Below are positions 1-11,542 of a stretch of DNA of 64,000 bases, one piece after another (positions within the stretch are counted from its first letter, which is position 1; each line of letters begins with the position of its first letter). The stretch comes from Acarospora socialis (Eukaryota; Ascomycota; Lecanoromycetes; Acarosporales; Acarosporaceae). A program made the position numbers and the translations under genes. The notes beneath the pieces were generated by a model. That model worked only from the letters and a program-made list of their open reading frames with translations, ran no database searches and was not told where the DNA came from. The DNA is taken from NCBI GenBank assembly GCA_025617375.2, contig JAMYGW020000003.1:992001-1056000 (forward strand), in the 5' to 3' direction.

Positions 1-146
1 AGTCCTTGAGCCGAAACAGAGGACAAGCGGCCGGTGAGGTTGGAATTGCGGAAGTTGCCGGGTTGGCGATCGTGAAGTTCGGTTCGCTTCACCAAGCATA
101 AATTTCTCAGTTTGCAATTGCATTCGAAATTCTTGTTTTGGACACT

Positions 147-1370
147 ATGGAAGAAGGAGAACGACCCCGGAAAATGTTGAAAACTGGGGCCAATGGCACT
201 AGCCTCAAACTAGAGTCAGACACTCCCACAACGATCAATGAAGACGTCGGCGATCAAGGCCCTCGCTCTGAGAATCCTAGCCTCGATGGCGAAGACACGG
301 CGCAGGGGAACGAAGTTGCCAGCCAAGATGGCGAGGGGAAACATGAAGAGGTAGTCAATAGAGACAACGAACAGACCTTCGATCCACCGCTTTCCAAAAA
401 TCAATTGAAGAAGCTCAAACGCCAACAGGACTGGGAAGCAGGTCGGGCCAATCGTAGAGTGAAGCGGAAAGAGAAGCTGGTGCAGAAACGGGAGAAAAGG
501 CGTGCCGCAAAGGAGGAGGAACGTGAACAGCAAGGCGCATGTGATAAGGCCGGAGACAACACTGACCAGCAGCGACCGGAGCACAAGAAAACACATCATC
601 AACGAGCAACGCAGCTGCCGATCACGATTGTCTTTGATTGTAGCTTCGATGAGCTCATGTCCGAGAAAGAGCGCATCTCCCTTGCGTCGCAGCTTACTAG
701 GTGCTATTCAGACAATTACCGGGCTTCTTTCAAGGCGCACATGGTAGTGAGTTCGTTCAATGGAAAGCTAAGAGAGAGGTTCGAGGGGTTGCTGGGGAAT
801 AACCACCACTCATGGCGTGGAGTAAGGTTCTTGGATGGAGACTTTATCGAAGCGGCCGAGCAGGCAAAAGACTGGATGGCGGGCGACGAAGGGGGAAACC
901 TAGCAGGAGCACTAAAACGGAGCAAGGAGAGTTCTGAAGATGAAAGCAGCTCTGCCAATGGCGAAAGTGGACAAGGAGAGGTCATATACTTGACGAGTGA
1001 CAGCCCTGACACGCTGACCGAGCTGAAGCCATATAGCACCTACATCATTGGGGCTCTCGTGGATAAGAACAGGCATAAAGGAATCTGTTATACAAGAGCG
1101 ATGGACAGAAACATAAAGACAGCGAAGCTGCCGATCGGAGATTACATGCAGATGGCAAGCCGCTTCGTCCTAGCTACGAACCACGTGAACGAAATAATGC
1201 TTCGATGGCTGGAACTGGGAGACTGGGGCGAAGCCTTCGTGAGGGTCGTGCCAAAACGAAAAGGGGGTGTTCTTAAAACAAAAGTATCAGCCGAAAACTC
1301 CACTGGAGAACTCCAAGATTACGAACTTGAAGGTAGCCTGGGTGATGTCCATGAGCCGGAAGAACCATAG
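147..1370 (+). CDS. TRM10: tRNA (guanine-9-N1)-methyltransferase
   Basis: This single-exon gene encodes 407 aa. It is a SPOUT-fold enzyme that uses S-adenosylmethionine to methylate G9 of tRNAs. The first ATG is at 147; the frame also opens at a TTG nine bases upstream, which I do not use. The N-terminal third is acidic and then strongly basic (Lys/Arg-rich, about residues 85-145), typical of the tRNA-binding tail. The catalytic part starts near residue 155 (ITIVFDCSFDELM) and carries the family signatures YLTSDSPDTL, GALVDKNRHKG and LPIGDYM near residues 290-345. A low-complexity acidic insert (about residues 250-285) sits between the strand ending FLDGDF and YLTSDSP. The neighbour at 1488-2051 is convergent, 117 bases away. 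I am confident of the family. Confidence 0.93.
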   Translation: MEEGERPRKMLKTGANGTSLKLESDTPTTINEDVGDQGPRSENPSLDGEDTAQGNEVASQDGEGKHEEVVNRDNEQTFDPPLSKNQLKKLKRQQDWEAGRANRRVKRKEKLVQKREKRRAAKEEEREQQGACDKAGDNTDQQRPEHKKTHHQRATQLPITIVFDCSFDELMSEKERISLASQLTRCYSDNYRASFKAHMVVSSFNGKLRERFEGLLGNNHHSWRGVRFLDGDFIEAAEQAKDWMAGDEGGNLAGALKRSKESSEDESSSANGESGQGEVIYLTSDSPDTLTELKPYSTYIIGALVDKNRHKGICYTRAMDRNIKTAKLPIGDYMQMASRFVLATNHVNEIMLRWLELGDWGEAFVRVVPKRKGGVLKTKVSAENSTGELQDYELEGSLGDVHEPEEP

Positions 1371-1487
1371 CCTTGCGCAAGATGCCGCTGACGTTCAAAG
1401 CTACTGGAGGCTGCCTGGGGACACCAAGTGGTCAGCTGGGTACCCTCAAGACTGTCTAGTACAGCGCTTCACTCACAACGGTCGATG

Positions 1488-2051
1488 TCATTGCCAGCTG
1501 CGCCTCTCCATAATGCAATACGTCGGTTTTCTGGGTTGCCCCTCGAACAGAATCTCTTGTGAGAACCTAGGCAGTTGCTGGCTGTACGCCATTCCATGCC
1601 ACACGCACGCCGACCTGCAGGAAGGGTCTTGCATCACGATTTGCCAGAGGATTTCCCAGGTGATTTGGCGCAGGTTTCTTAGCTGCGGGTGCTGTTGGAT
1701 CATCGAAGGAATGGCTGGGTCGAGCATGAAACCGTAGTGCAACGTGTCGACGTTGAATTTAATGTGCTTGATCTTTGACACGTTATCCGGACCGATGGAG
1801 GATAGGAAGAGGTTGGTGAAAACGTCAGTATCCTGAGCTGAGATGCTGAAGTCGTTCTCGCCATACAGGATACTGGCTCCTTCGTCACGCATTTGCTTAC
1901 ATGTGCGTAGTAACTCAATCCCGCTAGCGTTCGATGTCATTCGGAGAGTGAGCCATTCCCATACGATCAGGATCTCATTCTTATGGAGGACATTGCGGAG
2001 GATCATGAGGCGTATCTCTGCGGGGAGAGTCAGGAAGGTATGCTTGCGCAT
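1488..2051 (-). CDS. small F-box-like (2EXR-type) hypothetical protein
   Basis: A single open frame of 187 aa from an ATG at 2051. It begins MRKHTFLTLPAEIRLMIL, the short LPxEIRxxIL helix that opens the large ascomycete F-box-like/2EXR families. It continues with LLRTCKQMRDEGASILYGEN, the usual second motif of these proteins. The rest has no recognisable domain. Known members are abundant and fast-evolving, and most have no assigned role. By analogy it could be a ubiquitin-ligase adaptor, but nothing in the sequence proves that. It is convergent with TRM10. It is shorter than many family members, so the C-terminus may be incomplete or joined to an unrecognised exon. Confidence 0.6.
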   Translation of the reverse strand: MRKHTFLTLPAEIRLMILRNVLHKNEILIVWEWLTLRMTSNASGIELLRTCKQMRDEGASILYGENDFSISAQDTDVFTNLFLSSIGPDNVSKIKHIKFNVDTLHYGFMLDPAIPSMIQQHPQLRNLRQITWEILWQIVMQDPSCRSACVWHGMAYSQQLPRFSQEILFEGQPRKPTYCIMERRSWQ

Positions 2052-3082
2052 CTATTTGACGGTCAGCTCTCAGCCGTCTGTACCTCCTTTATAGGCGGAT
2101 GACTCCATCTCACTTACCTCGGAGCTCATTCTGTCAGTATTATGGGAGGGTGTCAGTGTTGTGGAGGGCGTCAGTGTTGTGGAGGAGGTCCCTACTTGCA
2201 CAGCAGCTGTTGTTTACTACGCGCTCTGCTAGTGGATGATCTTATTCACAATCTGAACTGCAGCGGAGAATGCCGAATTGCTATGGAGGGTTAGAAAAAC
2301 TATATAGGGGGTACTGCAGAGGTGTTCAGGGTCATTGGATTCACTCTTCTGTTAGGCTTGGAGCTCCTTCGTGCTCTGCCCGTTCTTACCTGCATCAGTC
2401 CTCCTTCCTTCTTTATCCTTGCGTCGAAAGGCAAAAGGGTGGACGGCTCGTTGCTGTTACTTGTTATTTGGAGGCTTCCCACTTCAGGTGAATATTCCGG
2501 TGGATCTGCGAGCTCCGTATGAAGCTTGCTCTTTGAACTGGTCAAAAACATGAGCATACCCCTGAACATTAGCTCTATTATTCACCGGCAAGCAGTTCTA
2601 GATTTCATAGAGCTGGTGAAGCCTGTGGGAATTTGGCTGTAAATATGTTCTCGTCCTTCCGCCAGATTCAGTTCCTTTGACCTGCAGATAGCTCTAATTT
2701 GAAGTGTCGTTCGAAGACTCGAATCGAACTGATGACACTCGGGTTCATTCTAGGAACGCTAGGGATTCATACTCAGCAATGTCGAGGTTAAGGAGTGGGC
2801 AACAGATTCAACTTGATATATTGTACGATTAAATCTGTAGTCAGCCCTATAACGTCCACTAGCGTACCCTAGACCCGGGGCGTTATGTGGCGTTTGCTGG
2901 CGCCGGCAAGGATGGCGCCTATTAAGCGAAGTGAAACCGTAGTATGTTGATCCGGCAGCATATAGCGACGTTTCCCTCGAATTGTTCTTGAGAAGGCAGA
3001 CCAACTCATAAATTGAATCCACACGAAAGACAAATGAATACACCCCGCCATTAACGACACCGAGCAACCCGGATCCAACCGT
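2052..3082. other. intergenic, divergent 5' regions of the F-box-like gene and OXR1
   Basis: No supported gene. It holds an imperfect 18-bp tandem repeat at 2142-2187. Short open frames near 2270-2570 look random in composition and match no family I know. Confidence 0.5.
2142..2187. repeat. imperfect 18-bp tandem repeat
   Basis: About two and a half copies of a unit like TGTGGAGGGCGTCAGTGT. The first copy has a few substitutions and the last is partial. It is a simple local repeat with no coding context. Confidence 0.6.
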
Positions 3083-4178
3083 ATGTCGTCCAGCACTGAA
3101 ACCCACGCGTCCATCCGCTCAAACACCACCCCTTCGCCCTCCCAACAACAACCATACTCTACAACCTCCTACCTTTCTTACCCCGTCGCCTACGCCGTCT
3201 CCGGCCTAATTCGGCGGCTCACCGAACCCTCCATCCCGTCCCCACCCGCCAACGCTTCCACCATCCCCCCAAGCAACATGGACGGCGTCTACACGCCGCC
3301 TCACCGGCACGCCTCCCCCTTCCAACCACCACCACTCACGCCGCTCACCCTCCGCGGCGTCAAGAAAAGCACCGCGCCCTCCGCACGCCTCCTATCGCGC
3401 GCCTTGGCCGAGGAGATCCGACTCCTGATCCCACCACGGCTGCAGCTCGTCAACGACTGGACGCTCGCCTACAGCGTCGAGCAAGACGGCACCAGCCTCG
3501 CGACGCTATACCAGAGATGCGACGAGTTCCGCAGTCTGAGGAGCGGGTTCGTGCTCGTCGTGCGGGACGGCGGCGGTGGTGTATGTTGACGCGCTTCCCT
3601 CCTTCCTTTCCCTTCCGCCTCTCCTTGTTAAGGACTGATCAACGCGACTGACTAAAACCCCGGGGCCTGCACAGATCTTCGGCGCCTACCTAACCGACGC
3701 CCCGCACCCCTCCCCGCACTACTATGGCACAGGCGAATGTTTCCTCTGGCGCGCCTCCCTCCTTCCCACCAACCCCTCCCTCTCAACCACCATCTCCCTC
3801 CCGCCTCCCCCGAGCGCCGACACAACGCACCTGCAACGCAGCACGACGCTGCATGCCCCGAGCACCATGCTCCCCTCGCCGTCTCCGGCACCCAACAACC
3901 CTACTCCCCAGCAACGCTCCGCCCAGCCCCCGCTTATCCGCTTCAAAGCCTTTCCGTACAGCGGGGAGAATGATTACATGATCTACTGCGAGCCGGGCGC
4001 GCTGAGTGTGGGAGGTGGGGATGGGAAGTATGGGTTGTGGTTGGATGGCGTGCTGGAGAGGGGGGTGAGTGCTAGTTGCTTGACGTTTGGGAACGAGCCG
4101 TTGAGTGAGGAGGCGGGTGGGAAGTTTGAGGTGTTGGGCGTGGAGGTGTGGTTTGTGGGGATGGAGGGGGAGGGGTGA
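3083..4178 (+). CDS. OXR1: oxidation resistance protein 1, TLDc domain
   Basis: Two exons, 3083-3580 and 3675-4178, encode 333 aa. The intron has a GTATGT donor and a GCACAG acceptor and joins phase 0 inside the TLDc domain. The N-terminal ~110 residues are Pro/Ser/Thr-rich. The TLDc domain follows from about residue 110: RLLSRALAEEIRLLIPPRL, then the DWTLAYSVEQDGTSLATLY segment, FGAYLTDAPHP across the splice, YYGTGECFLW, and the C-terminal GLWLDGVLERG and CLTFGNEPLS motifs. OXR1-family proteins protect against oxidative damage and, in yeast, act on V-ATPase disassembly. A Pro/Ser-rich insert of about 45 residues interrupts the domain after the FLW motif, as in many filamentous fungi. It is convergent with VID27. 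Confidence 0.93.
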
Positions 4179-4701
4179 GGTGGGGGATACGGCGGGTTTG
4201 GAGTTTGCTGGGTGGATGCGTTGGTTTCATTGTTGATGGAAGGCTGGGGGTTTGGGATTGTAGTTTGGGATTGGCGTTTTGGGGGTAGAGAGTGGCGTTC
4301 GCTTGGGGGTGCGTCTGGGTATAGCGGCGTGAAGTCGAAAAGGCAGATGCCAGGATATCGGGACACAGCCGTGTTGTGATGTGGCAGAGAAAAAACCAGC
4401 GATGGTCACCAGTCCGGTTGACCAGACAGATCATATCTCTTGAATTCGAAGGCTACGAATGACTATCGTACCTACGTAACCTGAGTCTGCCTGGATGAGA
4501 ATGTGAACGTAGAGAACGTCTCATCCCTCGTCTCGTAACTGATCGTGCATCCCTCTAAACACATAACCAGACTCGAAAGCTCTCATAAGAGAAAAGAACC
4601 CACAGCCGGGGACCAATACCAGAGCCAGCAGCGCCCAAACCGGACTCCAATTCGTCTTTAAGGGCGACCAAGCGAACAAATACAGCCCAATGCCCCCTCC
4701 C
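4179..4701. other. convergent 3' intergenic region, OXR1/VID27
   Basis: No gene seen. G-rich then A-rich sequence, consistent with 3' untranslated regions of the two converging genes. Confidence 0.5.
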
Positions 4702-7307
4702 CTAATACGGACTATTAACGATCTCATCCCTGCCCAACCTCCCCACCAACCCGCTCTGCCTCGCACTGCTCCTCCTCCCCCCGCCCACACCGAACCCCAC
4801 CCCACCCTTAACCGGACTGGCAATACTCTCCCTCGTCGGCTTCTTGAAGCTCTGCTTAGCCACCATATTGACCTCGTTCGGCAACGCCACAATGACATTC
4901 TTATCGCTTCCGAACTTGAAGTTATCAGCCATGACCTCCTCGGCGTAGCGCTTGATGGTGTACGGATCCTTGCGGCCGGCCAGCACCTTGCGCATGTTCC
5001 ACGTGATGATGAAGGGGCCCGTCGCGGTGATGATGGAGGTTTCCGTGTCGTCGACGCCCGTGTTGAAGCGTGCGGGCGTGAAGGACAGCGGCGCGCCCGT
5101 CTCGTGCTGGAACTGCGCCACGTGCGACGGCTGCAGGCCGAGCCGGCGGGGCTGCGGTTTCGAGTCTTTGCCGAAAGACCGTTCGAAGCCGAGCCGGCCG
5201 GAGTTTTTGCCGTCTTTTTGCAAGGCGTCGATGAGGAGGAGGTAGGTGCGGCAGGTGGCGAGGACCCAGCGGCCGTCGGCCGAGACGTCCAGGCCGATGA
5301 TGGGTTCGCCGAGGGCAGGGATGTGTGTTTTTGCGTTGATGCCGAGTCGGTCGAACATGCGAATGTCGCCTTTGTTCGAGGCGACGGCGATGTAGCCTTT
5401 TTCGGTTGTGGCGGCGGCGGAGAAGTCGTTTTTGGAGACGTATTGTTTGAGTTCGGAGTCGACGAGCTTGTTGCCGGCCAGTCGGGGGTCGATGCGGTAC
5501 AGGGCGTTGCGAGAGAGGCCGAGGAAGGTTTGTTCGCCGGTCATCTGGGAGAATTTCTGTTGCGAGGTTAGCTTCCCGGTTCCTGGTTACGCGATGGTTG
5601 CTGTTGGACTTACCTTCTCTGGAGCAAAAGTGGTGACAGGAATATCATCGTGCACCTTCCATTCGTCGACCACTTTCCCGTACTCCAGGTCCATACGGTA
5701 CAACGAATGAGGATTCTTCTCGTCCTGTAGTATCATATTTGCGTCCTCTGCGTGTAGCATGACCTTGGACGGACTGAACAGCCTCCCCTTTGGCGTCTCG
5801 ACTTTCGATATGTTCGTCGAGAATTCCAGATTGTTGTTCGGTGTATGCTTGAAGACACCAATCTTTGACCCTCGGACCACGAATGATCTGTCATGCTTGT
5901 AGCCCACAGCAAGTTGCGAATTTACATGGCCGTCGTCCTCCCGAGTCTCGACATCATCCTCGGACTCATCGCTATCGTAGTGTTCGCTTCGCTGACCGTC
6001 ATCTTCAACCTCTTCCTCCACCTCCTCCTCTTCTTCCTCCCGCTCGTCGTTTGCAGCGTCCTCCATGGTGAGGTCTTGGAATGCTTCGAGTACGTATTCC
6101 CGATCGTCTGCCTTGGTTCTGATCCACTTCGTTTCGTTCAGTTGTTCCCATAGAGCCTGCATCAGACCCTCCTGAAAGCTCACCATGATTTCTTGACTGC
6201 TGAATCGCAGCAGCCAGGAATATGCTGAACCATCGCTGGTGTAGTGGTTGAAGATGAAAGAGAGGTATTCGAAGTTGAAAACAGGGTTGATATCGGCGAT
6301 CACCGGCTGACCGAGCCAGTCCTTGTCTTTCCCCGTTATCTGCAACCAATACTGCCAAGTACCCACTTCAGAGACAGTAGCCGTGACAGATCGATCCTGT
6401 ATAATGAAAGCTCCAGAATTGAAGTCGAAGAGATGTAGCTCCGCACCCTCTTTTGCTAAGATCTCGGTGCCTATAGGATGTGCAGCTGGTGGAGGCGCAG
6501 CTGTTGGCGTTTCATCTCTTGCTGGGGTATTCGACTTCCGTTCTGGCTTCGCCATCTTCTTTTCCTTTGCTATCGCGCTCGTCGCATTCGATGAGCCTCG
6601 TGTACCGGATATTGGTGCGGTGGCTGGTGAGCTCACGGCAGGACTTGCGACCGGACTAGCACTTGGAATAGGCTGTTCGGTGAACAAAAATTGATGGAGA
6701 TCCTTTTCGGTAGCTGTTGACTCGGGCTTGCGGTATTTCCGTTCGTATTGGCACTTCATCGCAACCATCTCAAACGTAGACACCTCACCAACCGCTACCG
6801 AGTGGTCGCAAACGAACTCATAAAGGTCACCCGGATCACCGCTCAAATCTCTCCACGCCAAGACCTTCTCCCCGCCTTTCCTGATCTCTGAGCGGAAGTG
6901 CAGACCTTCGTCGAGCAAAAACGTCTTCTCGTCCTTATCTCCACTTAAGCCGTCCACTACCCCGTTCTCGCCCTCTTCGTCGTCAAGAAGCTCCTCCTCG
7001 CCTTCCTCATATGCGCGCTGGACGACAAGCTGATACTGAAACTCCTGCCCAGTACGACGGATACTGGCAGCGGCGTCTTTGAAGATGAGCTCCGAATAGC
7101 CTTTGGGCGAAAGCGGCCGGACAAGGTACAGTTGGCCTTGTGGGATATCGATGATTGACTCCTTGGAGCTGTCGCCAAAGAGAAACTTGCTCACTAAAAG
7201 GATCAGTTAGCAATGATTAACGGAAACCCAACCTTGGCATAACAGCAACTCCAGGTTAATGGAGGGGTAGTTTGGTGGGGCAACGAACCGTTTCTGAGCA
7301 TAAACAT
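4702..7307 (-). CDS. VID27: vacuolar import and degradation protein 27
   Basis: Three exons, read on the minus strand: 7307-7289, 7193-5614 and 5556-4702, giving 817 aa. The long frame lacks an ATG at its 5' end (it opens with GTG). The true start is a 19-nt exon (MFMLRN), joined across a GTTCGT...TTTTAG intron to VSKFLFGDSSKESI, which restores the conserved N-terminus. The second intron (GTAAGT...CAACAG) joins TTFAPEK to KFSQMTGEQTFLG. The N-terminal part is the VID27 PH-like region. A Glu-run linker lies near residue 400. The C-terminal half from about residue 440 is the WD40-like propeller (GYIAVASNKGDIRMFDRLG) and ends VNSPY. In yeast the protein is linked to vacuolar import and degradation of fructose-1,6-bisphosphatase, though its biochemical role is unclear. 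Confidence 0.94.
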
Positions 7308-7974
7308 GTTTGCGACCGACCTTTAGACAAAGCCGTTCTGAGAGAGCAATATGCAGCTATTGGGGAGGTTATGGTAACTTAATGTGAGGAAAGAGATAAA
7401 GGAGCATCAAGAGGAGTACACTGCCGTTGCGACAAAGGTAGCTATGGAAAGAGTTAAGCAACGAGCGACAGGAAACAAAACAAACTCGCACTATGACGCG
7501 CCAAGCCGCCATGTGGCGTTTCCCGGTGCACAGCCACAACCTAGCGTTCTGTATGCACGGTGCACTGTCAACTGTCAGCAAGACGCTGTGTCACACACAG
7601 ATGCACCTTCACCTACACATAGGCACTCAGGGACTCGTATACAAGTTTGGATCAATTGACACATAAGGATCACGGGTTCTGAGAATGAAAGACAGCAAGA
7701 ATACTACTGAGATAATGCTGAACAAGCGGCACCTTTCTCAATGTCTGATAAGGCGAGTACCGTGTTTACGTTATCAGAAATAGAAGAGGCTGCCGGTTCC
7801 CACGATATTGCAATCATAGTAGCTTCATCTGCGCTATTGTGAACACACAATTATTAAAGTCTATTACACAAGTAAGAATTGCAATTGTCCATTCCCAGGT
7901 ACGCCTCCAAGTGTAAGCAAATTTATTTACTCCCAACTCCGAGCATCACTGCGTAGCCCTAGCTTGTCAAGTTC
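7308..7974. other. intergenic, VID27 promoter
   Basis: No gene seen. It contains the upstream region of VID27 and the 3' flank of the mucin-like gene. Confidence 0.5.
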
Positions 7975-9858
7975 TCATCTGACGGTGGTTGTGACGGTTG
8001 CAGTGACGGTCTCTGTCACGGTGAAGCCACCGCTTGGCTGTATGGGTACGATAGTAATGCCTGGCACCGCTGGAATCGAGCTGGAAGAATGAGAGCCTCC
8101 ATGGGAGGCATGGTGAGTCTTTGACGGACTTGGCTCTTGTGGCGGAAGAACGCTGGGATTCGGAGCTTGGGGTTGCTGGGATGGATACGACGTGGGTTGT
8201 GAGACTACCGTCAAGGAGAACGTCAAAGGAGGCTGGGACGAAGCAGATGATGCTGCAGGTACACCGGCGCTTGGTGACGATTGCTGCGGTGGTGGTGAGT
8301 CTGCCGATGATGTGGGATTTGCAGTGGTTGAAGGTCTACCATCAGGCGCTGGACCTACGTTTGCGCTCGTGATCGGGACAATCGTGGTAGTTTCCGTTGT
8401 AGCTGAGGGTGTTTGAGACTTTGAGGCGCTGGCAGTCGCTGGAGTGGAGATTTGAAGGGTTGGTGCGGATGAGGGAGCCAGGCCAAGCTTTGCCTGTGCG
8501 TCTTCTGGAGTGTCACACTGAACCGAGACACCTTGTGCTGCTGGCAGTGGGAGCGCGTAACATTTTTGGCCTGCTGAACAGGGAGCAAGAACATATCTGC
8601 CGCTGTTACCGCATTTTGCAAGCTGACCACTGACGCACGCTGAGGCTTGAGTCGGGTTGTTCGCATCGCAAGGTGAGTCGGGCGTCAAAGTCCTAAAAAT
8701 GGCATTGTAACCTAAGGCCATGGCGAGATTGCTTCCCTGTAGGGCAGGCACGTTACTGGAGGCTGGCTTTCCAGGTGATGTTGTTGGTAAAATGCTGCTG
8801 AGTGGCAAGAGCGACAAGCTTGAGATTCTGGTTGTATCGGATTGCTGTGCTGTCGAGACGCCACTAAAGGTTGTCACAGTCGAAGGGGAGAACGTGATGG
8901 AAGGAGATGATAGTATGGATGTTGGAAAACTTGGCGACAACGAAGAGAAGTTCGGAGACGTAGCCAGTGTAGAAGGTGATGATGGTGGTGGCGGTGGAGA
9001 AGACGCGATGAACTGGGACAGTGAACTTGTAGTTGGTGATGAGTCGGAGGTAGGACCGACACCGCTGTAAATTGACGAGGATGGCACTGTAAGAGCACTG
9101 CTGATTGCGGTACTTAGAGAAGAAGATGCCGCGACAGAATTTTGGGAAGGAGCCGCCGGTGCTAGAGGTGACGTTGTAGGAAATACAGTAGCCGTCGCAA
9201 TCACGGATGTCAGCGTTGAGGCTGGCACTGTACTTGCGCTGTCTGATGCCAACAAACTAAACTGTCTTGAGAAGGATGTGGTGGAAGTGCCTGACAAAGA
9301 AGCAAGATCGAATGGAGGGTTCCCTGGCGAGTTAGGGATGGCTACAACAGAACCAATTTGTTTGCCGGTTCGGGAGCTTGATGGACTGCTCAGTGTTGCA
9401 GAAGGTGATGTGGAAACCTCAACGTCCAAAGGAGACGAAGTTATAGTGGATGCAGTTGAGATCGGCGTCGGGTTTCCGGTCGCCACGCCGTGTCCCACAA
9501 GGCTTGTGGGAATAGCCTGTAAACTTGTCGGGAACACTTCAGCTCCCTGTGTAAAGCTTTGTACCGAACTTCCGGAAGCTGGGTATGCTGCGGAGGACAG
9601 GGGACTCGTGTATGTGGAGGAGCTCGAAACAGCCCCCGCCGCTATTGAGAGACTGGATGATTGTGCTGCAAATTCTGGAATGGTGGACTGATTGTAGGAA
9701 GGCACGTCTCTTGGGAAGCTGTCAAGTGGTCAGCGATGTCCGCTCGTTCAGTATTCACGTTCCACTCACTGCAGTATTCTACCATTATGTCTAAGCGGGC
9801 CAGCCGTTGTAACTGTAAGAAACGCTGCTAGAAGTAGGAGAATGTGTGATCGAAACAT
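7975..9858 (-). CDS. secreted Ser/Thr-rich mucin-like protein with a Cys-rich (CBM19-like) module
   Basis: Two exons, 9858-9770 and 9718-7975, encode 610 aa. The 89-nt first exon supplies a signal peptide (MFRSHILLLLAAFLTVTTAG, cleavage likely after residue 19 or 20). The 51-nt intron runs GTGAGT...TTGACAG. About 85% of the mature protein is Ser/Thr/Pro/Ala-rich, which predicts heavy O-glycosylation. A compact Cys module at roughly residues 385-440 has six Cys (CDANN, ACVSGQLAKCG, APCSAGQKC, VQCDTPEDAQ). This spacing resembles fungal chitin-binding CBM19-like modules. The C-terminus ends in a Thr/Val repeat (TVTETVTATVTTTV) with no clear GPI signal. The role is inferred to be at the cell wall or surface; the carbohydrate target is not shown. 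Confidence 0.82.
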
Positions 9859-10667
9859 ATTGCCTTGAAATATAGACAACCCAGTTGTCCAAATTTTCAG
9901 GATGTGGTCAAGTAGTTGGGGAAGATCTGAACGAGTGAGATTCAAATAATTATTGCGTGTAAAGGAAACCGTAGGAATGATGGTAGAAAATGCGATAAGA
10001 GAATGTAGAAAAGGATGGAATAGAAGCTCCTAATGATGAATGCAGAGGACGTGTAAAGACAAAAGAAAGAGACAGAATTTGGACAGATAAGTGATACCAG
10101 ATCCATCGTACGAAAGAGGAGCTGCGAGCAGGAGCTCTTTGTAGCGAAAGAAGTCACGGTATCATGTTACAGCTTTACATTGGAGAGCAGTTTCACCGAG
10201 ATGAGGCCTTCTACATGGCGGCATCTGTAACACACTATTCAAAGATAGCTGGTGTCTTGAAAGAAAATCCAGATGTGATCCAGATATCCTATCCCAATGC
10301 ATGATACTTCAATGTAAGAGTGACTTGAAACTGTACTTTGGTGGAGTTTGATGTTCGGCGGTTCTTGTCGCTTCCTAATGTCTTCCGGTCGTGTCGACCG
10401 CGATGATTGGCTGATACACTCTTACTAACTTCATCAAGGCGCTAGACTGAAACCGAAACTCAAGGTCAGGGACTGGTAAATATCGAAGATCCAAATGTGC
10501 TTCAACAGAAGCCTGAGATCATACTTTGTAGCAAACGGCTCGTTTGAGAGAGAACCGTTGGCAATGCAAGCTTGCTGCTCGCAAAGGGAAAGTGAAGCTT
10601 CAATGTTCGATTGTTAACAACTACTTTATGAGTACCCATTTCCTAAGCTGATGCCCACCATCAACTG
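9859..10667. other. intergenic
   Basis: No supported gene. It holds the promoter of the mucin-like gene and the 3' flank of the EI24-like gene. Confidence 0.5.
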
Positions 10668-11542
10668 CTAGACTGGATCGTCCGTGTACCCCGGAAGAGC
10701 CTGAGGCTCACTGCCCTGAAGCCGTTGTACCTTCTCGAGCTTGACCACCCAGAGCGCCGAACCAGCCGCGGTCGTGAGTAAAAAGAACATGCTCAGCACA
10801 GGCACCAGCTGTAACAGCAGGGCAATAGTTCCGAACCAAGTGTAGCTTAGCTTCCTCTGTTTAATATAGGCTCTCTTCTCCTTCTTCGTGAGCCCGAGAA
10901 ATTTGAAATATCTCCAGTGATGCAACGGTCCGGCTCGATACCCGGTCAACAACAGAAAGATCGGCGTACCGGCCACTGGGATGAGATTGAAAGGTAGGAA
11001 GAGGATAAACTCGATTATTTGGCGGAAGGAGAAAGGCGAGTAGGTGGCAGACGTGGTAGGCTTGCCAAGTTTCTTAACTGCGTCTTCACCTTCCGCATGC
11101 AGCGTCCGAGCAGAGGCTACCAAGTCCGAGAGGCCCTCATTTACTAGGACAGCATCGAAGACGTCGACCAGAGTCTCGTCGACGAAGAACGCCTCAAAGA
11201 GAAGTGCTACGATCGCAGCTCCTTCGCCGAGCACCAGGAATGCTCCGTTTACCCAAGCTAAAGGGCCGTGAAATATCGCTAGTATAGCCACCTGTGGGAG
11301 GTAGGTCCAGAGAAAGAGGTTGACGAGTACGAAGATGGAGAGGAGGGTGCATGGTAATAGACGTGCCCGAAGCAGCGGGTAAAGGAATGGATGCGCTGTA
11401 AAGTAGTAAAGACCCTGACCATATGAGCGAAGTCTGAGAGTACTACAGGTTCTGCAGAACCTACCTTGAATGGGAAAAGCCACGAAGAACCTGAGCTGTT
11501 TGTCTTGCTCAGGAAGCCTTGTCGGCCCGCAGTTTGCGACAT
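10668..11542 (-). CDS. EI24-domain membrane protein (RRT8/LDS family)
   Basis: Two exons, 11542-11465 and 11414-10668, encode 274 aa. The uninterrupted frame can be read further upstream but has no ATG. Splicing a 50-nt intron (GTAGGT...TGGTCAG) instead joins MSQTAGRQGF...WLFPFK to GLYYFTAHPFLYPLL, the expected start of this family. There are about five or six hydrophobic segments: residues 40-60, 65-90, 95-115, 165-190 and 225-250. The C-terminal signatures are GLTKKEKRAYIK and a Leu-rich last helix. EI24-domain proteins in fungi (yeast RRT8/LDS1/LDS2) associate with lipid droplets and the spore wall. A precise role here cannot be read from sequence. Confidence 0.87.

Noticed and set aside
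2700-2760. Possible tRNA B-box (AGTTCGATTCGAG on the minus strand)
   Set aside because: No matching A-box, no acceptor or anticodon stem could be folded around it.
4690-5571. 293-codon plus-strand frame over VID27
   Set aside because: Antisense shadow of the VID27 C-terminal exon; composition follows the complementary codons.
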